Below are positions 39,939 to 51,150 of a stretch of 64,000 nucleotides of DNA, piece by piece (the stretch's first letter is position 1; the number at the start of each line of letters is the position of its first letter). The notes under the pieces are model-generated. The model saw only the letters and a list, made by a program, of their open reading frames with translations, had not been told where the DNA came from and did no database searches. A program made the translations under genes and the position numbers. The DNA lies in NCBI GenBank assembly GCA_947652605.1, contig CANTFG010000257.1, positions 248,001 through 312,000 on the forward strand, written 5' to 3'. The stretch comes from Elmis aenea. Its lineage: Eukaryota; Arthropoda; Insecta; Coleoptera; Elmidae.

Positions 39939-40688
39939 AAGTTATTCAAAAAAGTAAAAATTTTGAAAATTTTGAATTTTTTTCTCGAAAACGGCTCATA
40001 CGATTTTGTTCAAATTTTAGTATGTTATAGAGTTTTATTTTCTTAGTATAATGCCGTTTGTTTCAACTAGTTTGAAATTTAATTTACAAAGTTATTCAAA
40101 AAAGTAAAAATTTTGAAAATTTTGAATTTTTTTCTCGAAAACGGCTAATACGATTTTGTTCAAATTTTAGTATGTTATAGAGTTTTATTTTCTTAGTATA
40201 ATGCCGTTTGTTTCAACTAGTTTGAAATTTAATTTACAAAGTTATTCAAAAAAGTAAAAATTTTGAAAATTTTGAATTTTTTTCTCGAAAACGGCTCATA
40301 CGATTTTGTTCAAATTTTAGTATGTTATAGAGTTTTATTTTCTTAGTATAATGCCGTTTGTTTCAACTAGTTTGAAATTTAATTTACAAAGTTATTCAAA
40401 AAATTAAAAATTTTGAAAATTTTGAAATTTTTTTTCGAAAACGGCTCGTTACATTTTGTTCAAATTTTAGCATGTTATAGAGTTTAATTTTCTTAGTATA
40501 ATGCCGTTTGTTTCAACTAGTTTGAAATTTAATTTACAAAGTTATTCAAAAAAGTAAAAATTTTGAAAATTTTGAATTTTTTTCTCGAAAACGGCTCATA
40601 CGATTTTGTTCAAATTTTAGTATGTTATAGAGTTTTATTTTCTTAGTATAATGCCGTTTGTTTCAACTAGTTTGAAAATTAATTTACA

Positions 40689-40837
40689 AAGTTATTCAAA
40701 AAAGTAAAAATTTTGAAAATTTTGAATTTTTTTTCGAAAACGGCTCGTTACATTTTGTTCAAATTTTAGCATGTTATAGAGTTTAATTTTCTTAGTATAA
40801 TTCCGTTTGTTTCAACTAGTTTGAAATTTAATTTACA
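40689..40837 (+). repeat. 149 bp k/m2 chimera, copy 1
   Basis: The left end is k-type (G16, T39), then eight T directly before CG, then m2 (G60, TAC62-64, C83, A98, T115). The single-base loss sits at the k/m joint in the T run, which suggests it arose from misaligned exchange in the homopolymer. A second copy at 43229 shares the preceding k1(A140) and the following k2. Confidence 0.9.
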
Positions 40838-42187
40838 AAGTTATTCAAAAAAGTAAAAATTTTGAAAATTTTGAATTTTTTTCTCGAAAACGGCTCATAC
40901 GATTTTGTTCAAATTTTAGTATGTTATAGAGTTTTATCTTCTTAGTATAATGCCGTTTGTTTCAACTAGTTTGAAATTTAATTTACAAAGTTATTCAAAA
41001 AATTAAAAATTTTGAAAATTTTGAAATTTTTTTTCGAAAACGGCTCGTTACATTTTGTTCAAATTTTAGCATGTTATAGAGTTTAATTTTCTTAGTATAA
41101 TTCCGTTTGTTTCAACTAGTTTGAAATTTAATTTACAAAGTTATTCAAAAAAGTAAAAATTTTGAAAATTTTGAATTTTTTTCTCGAAAACGGCTCATAC
41201 GATTTTGTTCAAATTTTAGTATGTTATAGAGTTTTATCTTCTTAGTATAATGCCGTTTGTTTCAACTAGTTTGAAATTTAATTTACAAAGTTATTCAAAA
41301 AATTAAAAATTTTGAAAATTTTGAAATTTTTTTTCGAAAACGGCTCGTTACATTTTGTTCAAATTTTAGTATGTTATAGAGTTTTATCTTCTTAGTATAA
41401 TGCCGTTTGTTTCAACTAGTTTGAAATTTAATTTACAAAGTTATTCAAAAAAGTAAAAATTTTGAAAATTTTGAATTTTTTTCTCTAAAACGGCTCATAC
41501 GATTTTGTTCAAATTTTAGTATGTTATAGAGTTTTATCTTCTTAGTATAATTCCGTTTGTTTCAACTAGTTTGAAATTTAATTTACAAAGTTATTCAAAA
41601 AAGTAAAAATTTTGAAAATTTTGAATTTTTTTCTCGAAAACGGCTCATACGATTTTGTTCAAATTTTAGTATGTTATAGAGTTTTATCTTCTTAGTATAA
41701 TGCCGTTTGTTTCAACTAGTTTGAAATTTAATTTACAAAGTTATTCAAAAAATTAAAAATTTTGAAAATTTTGAAATTTTTTTTCGAAAACGGCTCGTTA
41801 CATTTTGTTCAAATTTTAGCATGTTATAGAGTTTAATTTTCTTAGTATAATGCCGTTTGTTTCAACTAGTTTGAAATTTAATTTACAAAGTTATTCAAAA
41901 AAGTAAAAATTTTGAAAATTTTGAATTTTTTTCTCGAAAACGGCTCATACGATTTTGTTCAAATTTTAGTATGTTATAGAGTTTTATTTTCTTAGTATTA
42001 TGCCGTTTGTTTCAACTAGTTTGAAATTTAATTTACAAAGTTATTCAAAAAATTAAAAATTTTGAAAATTTTGAAATTTTTTTTCGAAAACGGCTCGTTA
42101 CATTTTGTTCAAATTTTAGTATGTTATAGAGTTTTATCTTCTTAGTATAATGCCGTTTGTTTCAACTAGTTTGAAATTTAATTTACA

Positions 42188-42328
42188 AAGTTATTCAAAA
42201 AAGTAAAAATTTTGAATTTTTTTCTCGAAAACGGCTCATACGATTTTGTTCAAATTTTAGTATGTTATAGAGTTTTATTTTCTTAGTATAATGCCGTTTG
42301 TTTCAACTAGTTTGAAATTTAATTTACA
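42188..42328 (+). repeat. 141 bp deletion monomer, copy 2
   Basis: Same 9 bp loss, preceded by m4 and followed by the kH monomer (k left half with CTCGTTAC and C101) as in copies 1 and 3. Confidence 0.95.
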
Positions 42329-43228
42329 AAGTTATTCAAAAAAGTAAAAATTTTGAAAATTTTGAATTTTTTTCTCGAAAACGGCTCGTTACATTTTGTT
42401 CAAATTTTAGTATGTTATAGAGTTTTATCTTCTTAGTATAATGCCGTTTGTTTCAACTAGTTTGAAATTTAATTTACAAAGTTATTCAAAAAAGTAAAAA
42501 TTTTGAAAATTTTGAATTTTTTTCTCGAAAACGGCTCATACGATTTTGTTCAAATTTTAGTATGTTATAGAGTTTTATTTTCTTAGTATAATGCCGTTTG
42601 TTTCAACTAGTTTGAAATTTAATTTACAAAGTTATTCAAAAAAGTAAAAATTTTGAAAATTTTGAATTTTTTTCTCGAAAACGGCTCATACGATTTTGTT
42701 CAAATTTTAGTATGTTATAGAGTTTTATTTTCTTAGTATAATGCCGTTTGTTTCAACTAGTTTGAAATTTAATTTACAAAGTTATTCAAAAAAGTAAAAA
42801 TTTTGAAAATTTTGAATTTTTTTCTCGAAAACGGCTCATACGATTTTGTTCAAATTTTAGTATGTTATAGAGTTTTATTTTCTTAGTATAATGCCGTTTG
42901 TTTCAACTAGTTTGAAATTTAATTTACAAAGTTATTCAAAAAATTAAAAATTTTGAAAATTTTGAAATTTTTTTTCGAAAACGGCTCGTTACATTTTGTT
43001 CAAATTTTAGCATGTTATAGAGTTTAATTTTCTTAGTATAATGCCGTTTGTTTCAACTAGTTTGAAATTTAATTTACAAAGTTATTCAAAAAAGTAAAAA
43101 TTTTGAAAATTTTGAATTTTTTTCTCGAAAACGGCTCATACGATTTTGTTCAAATTTTAGTATGTTATAGAGTTTTATTTTCTTAGTATAATGCCGTTTG
43201 TTTCAACTAGTTTGAAAATTAATTTACA

Positions 43229-43377
43229 AAGTTATTCAAAAAAGTAAAAATTTTGAAAATTTTGAATTTTTTTTCGAAAACGGCTCGTTACATTTTGTTC
43301 AAATTTTAGCATGTTATAGAGTTTAATTTTCTTAGTATAATTCCGTTTGTTTCAACTAGTTTGAAATTTAATTTACA
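43229..43377 (+). repeat. 149 bp k/m2 chimera, copy 2
   Basis: Same joint, same length loss and same neighbours as the copy at 40689. The interval of 2,540 bp equals the unit length between the first two 141 bp monomers, so it was copied as part of that unit. Confidence 0.9.
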
Positions 43378-44577
43378 AAGTTATTCAAAAAAGTAAAAAT
43401 TTTGAAAATTTTGAATTTTTTTCTCGAAAACGGCTCATACGATTTTGTTCAAATTTTAGTATGTTATAGAGTTTTATCTTCTTAGTATAATGCCGTTTGT
43501 TTCAACTAGTTTGAAATTTAATTTACAAAGTTATTCAAAAAATTAAAAATTTTGAAAATTTTGAAATTTTTTTTCGAAAACGGCTCGTTACATTTTGTTC
43601 AAATTTTAGCATGTTATAGAGTTTAATTTTCTTAGTATAATTCCGTTTGTTTCAACTAGTTTGAAATTTAATTTACAAAGTTATTCAAAAAAGTAAAAAT
43701 TTTGAAAATTTTGAATTTTTTTCTCGAAAACGGCTCATACGATTTTGTTCAAATTTTAGTATGTTATAGAGTTTTATCTTCTTAGTATAATGCCGTTTGT
43801 TTCAACTAGTTTGAAATTTAATTTACAAAGTTATTCAAAAAATTAAAAATTTTGAAAATTTTGAAATTTTTTTTCGAAAACGGCTCGTTACATTTTGTTC
43901 AAATTTTAGTATGTTATAGAGTTTTATCTTCTTAGTATAATGCCGTTTGTTTCAACTAGTTTGAAATTTAATTTACAAAGTTATTCAAAAAAGTAAAAAT
44001 TTTGAAAATTTTGAATTTTTTTCTCGAAAACGGCTCATACGATTTTGTTCAAATTTTAGTATGTTATAGAGTTTTATCTTCTTAGTATAATGCCGTTTGT
44101 TTCAACTAGTTTGAAATTTAATTTACAAAGTTATTCAAAAAATTAAAAATTTTGAAAATTTTGAAATTTTTTTTCGAAAACGGCTCGTTACATTTTGTTC
44201 AAATTTTAGCATGTTATAGAGTTTAATTTTCTTAGTATAATTCCGTTTGTTTCAACTAGTTTGAAATTTAATTTACAAAGTTATTCAAAAAAGTAAAAAT
44301 TTTGAAAATTTTGAATTTTTTTCTCGAAAACGGCTCATACGATTTTGTTCAAATTTTAGTATGTTATAGAGTTTTATCTTCTTAGTATAATGCCGTTTGT
44401 TTCAACTAGTTTGAAATTTAATTTACAAAGTTATTCAAAAAATTAAAAATTTTGAAAATTTTGAAATTTTTTTTCGAAAACGGCTCGTTACATTTTGTTC
44501 AAATTTTAGTATGTTATAGAGTTTTATCTTCTTAGTATAATGCCGTTTGTTTCAACTAGTTTGAAATTTAATTTACA

Positions 44578-44718
44578 AAGTTATTCAAAAAAGTAAAAAT
44601 TTTGAATTTTTTTCTCGAAAACGGCTCATACGATTTTGTTCAAATTTTAGTATGTTATAGAGTTTTATTTTCTTAGTATAATGCCGTTTGTTTCAACTAG
44701 TTTGAAATTTAATTTACA
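44578..44718 (+). repeat. 141 bp deletion monomer, copy 3
   Basis: Same 9 bp loss and same neighbours (m4 before, kH after). It starts a shorter unit of ten monomers, 1,491 bp. Confidence 0.95.
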
Positions 44719-46068
44719 AAGTTATTCAAAAAAGTAAAAATTTTGAAAATTTTGAATTTTTTTCTCGAAAACGGCTCGTTACATTTTGTTCAAATTTTAG
44801 TATGTTATAGAGTTTTATCTTCTTAGTATAATGCCGTTTGTTTCAACTAGTTTGAAATTTAATTTACAAAGTTATTCAAAAAAGTAAAAATTTTGAAAAT
44901 TTTGAATTTTTTTCTCGAAAACGGCTCATACGATTTTGTTCAAATTTTAGTATGTTATAGAGTTTTATTTTCTTAGTATAATGCCGTTTGTTTCAACTAG
45001 TTTGAAATTTAATTTACAAAGTTATTCAAAAAAGTAAAAATTTTGAAAATTTTGAATTTTTTTCTCGAAAACGGCTCATACGATTTTGTTCAAATTTTAG
45101 TATGTTATAGAGTTTTATTTTCTTAGTATAATGCCGTTTGTTTCAACTAGTTTGAAATTTAATTTACAAAGTTATTCAAAAAAGTAAAAATTTTGAAAAT
45201 TTTGAATTTTTTTCTCGAAAACGGCTCATACGATTTTGTTCAAATTTTAGTATGTTATAGAGTTTTATTTTCTTAGTATAATGCCGTTTGTTTCAACTAG
45301 TTTGAAATTTAATTTACAAAGTTATTCAAAAAATTAAAAATTTTGAAAATTTTGAAATTTTTTTTCGAAAACGGCTCGTTACATTTTGTTCAAATTTTAG
45401 CATGTTATGGAGTTTAATTTTCTTAGTATAATGCCGTTTGTTTCAACTAGTTTGAAATTTAATTTACAAAGTTATTCAAAAAAGTAAAAATTTTGAAAAT
45501 TTTGAATTTTTTTCTCGAAAACGGCTCATACGATTTTGTTCAAATTTTAGTATGTTATAGAGTTTTATTTTCTTAGTATAATGCCGTTTGTTTCAACTAG
45601 TTTGAAATTTAATTTACAAAGTTATTCAAAAAATTAAAAATTTTGAAAATTTTGAAATTTTTTTTCGAAAACGGCTCGTTACATTTTGTTCAAATTTTAG
45701 CATGTTATAGAGTTTAATTTTCTTAGTATAATTCCGTTTGTTTCAACTAGTTTGAAATTTAATTTACAAAGTTATTCAAAAAAGTAAAAATTTTGAAAAT
45801 TTTGAATTTTTTTCTCGAAAACGGCTCATACGATTTTGTTCAAATTTTAGTATGTTATAGAGTTTTATCTTCTTAGTATAATGCCGTTTGTTTCAACTAG
45901 TTTGAAATTTAATTTACAAAGTTATTCAAAAAATTAAAAATTTTGAAAATTTTGAAATTTTTTTTCGAAAACGGCTCGTTACATTTTGTTCAAATTTTAG
46001 TATGTTATAGAGTTTTATCTTCTTAGTATAATGCCGTTTGTTTCAACTAGTTTGAAATTTAATTTACA

Positions 46069-46209
46069 AAGTTATTCAAAAAAGTAAAAATTTTGAATTT
46101 TTTTCTCGAAAACGGCTCATACGATTTTGTTCAAATTTTAGTATGTTATAGAGTTTTATTTTCTTAGTATAATGCCGTTTGTTTCAACTAGTTTGAAATT
46201 TAATTTACA
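46069..46209 (+). repeat. 141 bp deletion monomer, copy 4
   Basis: Same 9 bp loss with m4 before, but followed by plain k1 k1 k5 k1 where copies 1-3 have kH. It opens a twelve-monomer unit of 1,791 bp. Confidence 0.95.
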
Positions 46210-46959
46210 AAGTTATTCAAAAAAGTAAAAATTTTGAAAATTTTGAATTTTTTTCTCGAAAACGGCTCATACGATTTTGTTCAAATTTTAGTATGTTATA
46301 GAGTTTTATTTTCTTAGTATAATGCCGTTTGTTTCAACTAGTTTGAAATTTAATTTACAAAGTTATTCAAAAAAGTAAAAATTTTGAAAATTTTGAATTT
46401 TTTTCTCGAAAACGGCTCATACGATTTTGTTCAAATTTTAGTATGTTATAGAGTTTTATTTTCTTAGTATAATGCCGTTTGTTTCAACTAGTTTGAAATT
46501 TAATTTACAAAGTTATTCAAAAAATTAAAAATTTTGAAAATTTTGAATTTTTTTCTCGAAAACGGCTCATACGATTTTGTTCAAATTTTAGTATGTTATA
46601 GAGTTTTATCTTCTTAGTATAATGCCGTTTGTTTCAACTAGTTTGAAATTTAATTTACAAAGTTATTCAAAAAAGTAAAAATTTTGAAAATTTTGAATTT
46701 TTTTCTCGAAAACGGCTCATACGATTTTGTTCAAATTTTAGTATGTTATAGAGTTTTATTTTCTTAGTATAATGCCGTTTGTTTCAACTAGTTTGAAATT
46801 TAATTTACAAAGTTATTCAAAAAATTAAAAATTTTGAAAATTTTGAATTTTTTTCTCGAAAACGGCTCATACGATTTTGTTCAAATTTTAGTATGTTATA
46901 GAGTTTTATCTTCTTAGTATAATGCCGTTTGTTTCAACTAGTTTGAAATTTAATTTACA

Positions 46960-47109
46960 AAGTTATTCAAAAAATTAAAAATTTTGAAAATTTTGAAATT
47001 TTTTTTCGAAAACGGCTCATACGATTTTGTTCAAATTTTAGTATGTTATAGAGTTTTATTTTCTTAGTATAATGCCGTTTGTTTCAACTAGATTGAAATT
47101 TAATTTACA
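46960..47109 (+). repeat. Chimeric monomer: m left part, k1 right part, second instance
   Basis: T16, A39 and T46 on the left, then A60, ACG62-64, T83, T98 and T101. It has a private CTAGATTG near position 134. The same chimera type as at 34999, but with different neighbours (k5 before, m2 after; k1 and m1 at 34999). Confidence 0.8.
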
Positions 47110-47859
47110 AAGTTATTCAAAAAATTAAAAATTTTGAAAATTTTGAAATTTTTTTTCGAAAACGGCTCGTTACATTTTGTTCAAATTTTAGCATGTTATA
47201 GAGTTTAATTTTCTTAGTATAATTCCGTTTGTTTCAACTAGTTTGAAATTTAATTTACAAAGTTATTCAAAAAAGTAAAAATTTTGAAAATTTTGAATTT
47301 TTTTCTCGAAAACGGCTCATACGATTTTGTTCAAATTTTAGTATGTTATAGAGTTTTATCTTCTTAGTATAATGCCGTTTGTTTCAACTAGTTTGAAATT
47401 TAATTTACAAAGTTATTCAAAAAATTAAAAATTTTGAAAATTTTAAAATTTTTTTTCGAAAACGGCTCGTTACATTTTGTTCAAATTTTAGCATGTTATA
47501 GAGTTTAATTTTCTTAGTATAATTCCGTTTGTTTCAACTAGTTTGAAATTTAATTTACAAAGTTATTCAAAAAAGTAAAAATTTTGAAAATTTTGAATTT
47601 TTTTCTCGAAAACGGCTCATACGATTTTGTTCAAATTTTAGTATGTTATAGAGTTTTATCTTCTTAGTATAATGCCGTTTGTTTCAACTAGTTTGAAATT
47701 TAATTTACAAAGTTATTCAAAAAATTAAAAATTTTGAAAATTTTGAAATTTTTTTTCGAAAACGGCTCGTTACATTTTGTTCAAATTTTAGTATGTTATA
47801 GAGTTTTATCTTCTTAGTATAATGCCGTTTGTTTCAACTAGTTTGAAATTTAATTTACA

Positions 47860-48000
47860 AAGTTATTCAAAAAAGTAAAAATTTTGAATTTTTTTCTCGA
47901 AAACGGCTCATACGATTTTGTTCAAATTTTAGTATGTTATAGAGTTTTATTTTCTTAGTATAATGCCGTTTGTTTCAACTAGTTTGAAATTTAATTTACA
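47860..48000 (+). repeat. 141 bp deletion monomer, copy 5
   Basis: Same 9 bp loss, followed by k1 k1 k5 k1 as in copy 4. The stretches 46069-46809 and 47860-48600 (741 bp) correspond monomer for monomer; the third monomer here has a private TAATGTTG. This is the last 141 bp copy in the window. Confidence 0.95.
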
Positions 48001-48600
48001 AAGTTATTCAAAAAAGTAAAAATTTTGAAAATTTTGAATTTTTTTCTCGAAAACGGCTCATACGATTTTGTTCAAATTTTAGTATGTTATAGAGTTTTAT
48101 TTTCTTAGTATAATGCCGTTTGTTTCAACTAGTTTGAAATTTAATTTACAAAGTTATTCAAAAAAGTAAAAATTTTGAAAATTTTGAATTTTTTTCTCGA
48201 AAACGGCTCATACGATTTTGTTCAAATTTTAGTATGTTATAGAGTTTTATTTTCTTAGTATAATGTTGTTTGTTTCAACTAGTTTGAAATTTAATTTACA
48301 AAGTTATTCAAAAAATTAAAAATTTTGAAAATTTTGAATTTTTTTCTCGAAAACGGCTCATACGATTTTGTTCAAATTTTAGTATGTTATAGAGTTTTAT
48401 CTTCTTAGTATAATGCCGTTTGTTTCAACTAGTTTGAAATTTAATTTACAAAGTTATTCAAAAAAGTAAAAATTTTGAAAATTTTGAATTTTTTTCTCGA
48501 AAACGGCTCATACGATTTTGTTCAAATTTTAGTATGTTATAGAGTTTTATTTTCTTAGTATAATGCCGTTTGTTTCAACTAGTTTGAAATTTAATTTACA

Positions 48601-51150
48601 AAGTTATTCAAAAAATTAAAAATTTTGAAAATTTTGAAATTTTTTTTCGAAAACGGCTCGTTACATTTTGTTCAAATTTTAGCATGTTATAGAGTTTTAT
48701 TTTCTTAGTATAATGCCGTTTGTTTCAACTAGTTTGAAAATTAATTTACAAAGTTATTCAAAAAAGTAAAAATTTTGAAAATTTTGAATTTTTTTCTCGA
48801 AAACGGCTCATACGATTTTGTTCAAATTTTAGTATGTTATAGAGTTTTATTTTCTTAGTATAATGCCGTTTGTTTCAACTAGTTTGAAATTTAATTTACA
48901 AAGTTATTCAAAAAATTAAAAATTTTGAAAATTTTGAAATTTTTTTTCGAAAACGGCTTGTTACATTTTGTTCAAATTTTAGCATGTTATAGAGTTTAAT
49001 TTTCTTAGTATAATTCCGTTTGTTTCAACTAGTTTGAAATTTAATTTACAAAGTTATTCAAAAAAGTAAAAATTTTGAAAATTTTGAATTTTTTTCTCGA
49101 AAACGGCTCATACGATTTTGTTCAAATTTTAGTATGTTATAGAGTTTTATCTTCTTAGTATAATGCCGTTTGTTTCAACTAGTTTAAAATTTAATTTACA
49201 AAGTTATTCAAAAAATTAAAAATTTTGAAAATTTTGAAATTTTTTTTCGAAAACGGCTCGTTACATTTTGTTCAAATTTTAGCATGTTATAGAGTTTAAT
49301 TTTCTTAGTATATTGCCGTTTGTTTCAACTAGTTTGAAATTTAATTTACAAAGTTATTCAAAAAAGTAAAAATTTTGAAAATTTTGAATTTTTTTCTCGA
49401 AAACGGCTCATACGATTTTGTTCAAATTTTAGTATGTTATAGAGTTTTATTTTCTTAGTATAATGCCGTTTGTTTCAACTAGTTTGAAATTTAATTTACA
49501 AAGTTATTCAAAAAATTAAAAATTTTGAAAATTTTGAAATTTTTTTTCGAAAACGGCTTGTTACATTTTGTTCAAATTTTAGCATGTTATAGAGTTTAAT
49601 TTTCTTAGTATAATTCCGTTTGTTTCAACTAGTTTGAAATTTAATTTACAAAGTTATTCAAAAAAGTAAAAATTTTGAAAATTTTGAATTTTTTTCTCGA
49701 AAACGGCTCATACGATTTTGTTCAAATTTTAGTATGTTATAGAGTTTTATCTTCTTAGTATAATGCCGTTTGTTTCAACTAGTTTGAAATTTAATTTACA
49801 AAGTTATTCAAAAAAGTAAAAATTTTGAAAATTTTGAATTTTTTTCTCGAAAACGGCTCATACGATTTTGTTCAAATTTTAGTATGTTATAGAGTTTTAT
49901 TTTCTTAGTATATTGCCGTTTGTTTCAACTAGTTTGAAATTTAATTTACAAAGTTATTCAAAAAAGTAAAAATTTTGAAAATTTTGAATTTTTTTCTCGA
50001 AAACGGCTCATACGATTTTGTTCAAATTTTAGTATGTTATAGAGTTTTATTTTCTTAGTATAATGCCGTTTGTTTCAACTAGTTTGAAATTTAATTTACA
50101 AAGTTATTCAAAAAAGTAAAAATTTTGAAAATTTTGAATTTTTTTCTCGAAAACGGCTCATACGATTTTGTTCAAATTTTAGTATGTTATAGAGTTTTAT
50201 TTTCTTAGTATAATGCCGTTTGTTTCAACTAGTTTGAAATTTAATTTACAAAGTTATTCAAAAAATTAAAAATTTTGAAAATTTTGAATTTTTTTCTCGA
50301 AAACGGCTAATACGATTTTGTTCAAATTTTAGTATGTTATAGAGTTTTATCTTCTTAGTATAATGCCGTTTGTTTCAACTAGTTTGAAATTTAATTTACA
50401 AAGTTATTCAAAAAAGTAAAAATTTTGAAAATTTTGAATTTTTTTCTCGAAAACGGCTCATACGATTTTGTTCAAATTTTAGTATGTTATAGAGTTTTAT
50501 CTTCTTAGTATAATGCCGTTTGTTTCAACTAGTTTGAAATTTAATTTACAAAGTTATTCAAAAAAGTAAAAATTTTGAAAATTTTGAATTTTTTTCTCGA
50601 AAACGGCTCATACGATTTTGTTCAAATTTTAGTATGTTATAGAGTTTTATTTTCTTAGTATAATGCCGTTTGTTTCAACTAGTTTGAAATTTAATTTACA
50701 AAGTTATTCAAAAAATTAAAAATTTTGAAAATTTTGAAATTTTTTTTCGAAAACGGCTCGTTACATTTTGTTCAAATTTTAGCATGTTATAGAGTTTTAT
50801 TTTCTTAGTATAATGCCGTTTGTTTCAACTAGTTTGAAAATTAATTTACAAAGTTATTCAAAAAAGTAAAAATTTTGAAAATTTTGAATTTTTTTCTCGA
50901 AAACGGCTCATACGATTTTGTTCAAATTTTAGTATGTTATAGAGTTTTATTTTCTTAGTATAATGCCGTTTGTTTCAACTAGTTTGAAATTTAATTTACA
51001 AAGTTATTCAAAAAAGTAAAAATTTTGAAAATTTTGAATTTTTTTCTCGAAAACGGCTCATACGATTTTGTTCAAATTTTAGTATGTTATAGAGTTTTAT
51101 TTTCTTAGTATAATGCCGTTTGTTTCAACTAGTTTGAAATTTAATTTACA
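48601..51150 (+). repeat. Region VII: return to region I-like order (17 monomers)
   Basis: The order is m5 k1 m2 k2 m1 k1 m2 k2 k1 k1 k1 k4 k2 k1 m5 k1 k1. A four-monomer (600 bp) unit, k1 m2(CTTG) k2 then m1 or k1, is doubled at 48751-49350 and 49351-49950; both m2 have T59 and both fourth monomers have T113 (49313 and 49913). From 49801, k1 k1 k1 k4 k2 k1 m5 k1 k1 repeats the order at 3301-4650 in region I. Classes k4 and m5 reappear together here after the central regions. Confidence 0.78.

Larger units (their letters stand above)
39648..48600 (+). repeat. Region VI: higher-order units opened by a 141 bp monomer
   Basis: A 141 bp monomer starts at 39648, 42188, 44578, 46069 and 47860, giving unit lengths of 2,540, 2,390, 1,491 and 1,791 bp. 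Units 1 and 2 share 141 kH k1 k1 k1 m1 k1(A140) 149 k2 m2 k2 m4, where kH is a k monomer with CTCGTTAC, except that in unit 1 the fourth monomer has A59. Unit 1 ends k3(T115) k2 m1 k1 m4, and unit 2 ends k2 m2 k2 m4. Unit 3 is 141 kH k1 k1 k1 m1 k1 m2 k2 m4. Unit 4 is 141 k1 k1 k5 k1 k5 chimera m2 k2 m2 k2 m4. Unit 5 starts 141 k1 k1 k5 k1 like unit 4 and then breaks off. In every case m4 precedes the 141 bp monomer. Confidence 0.85.
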
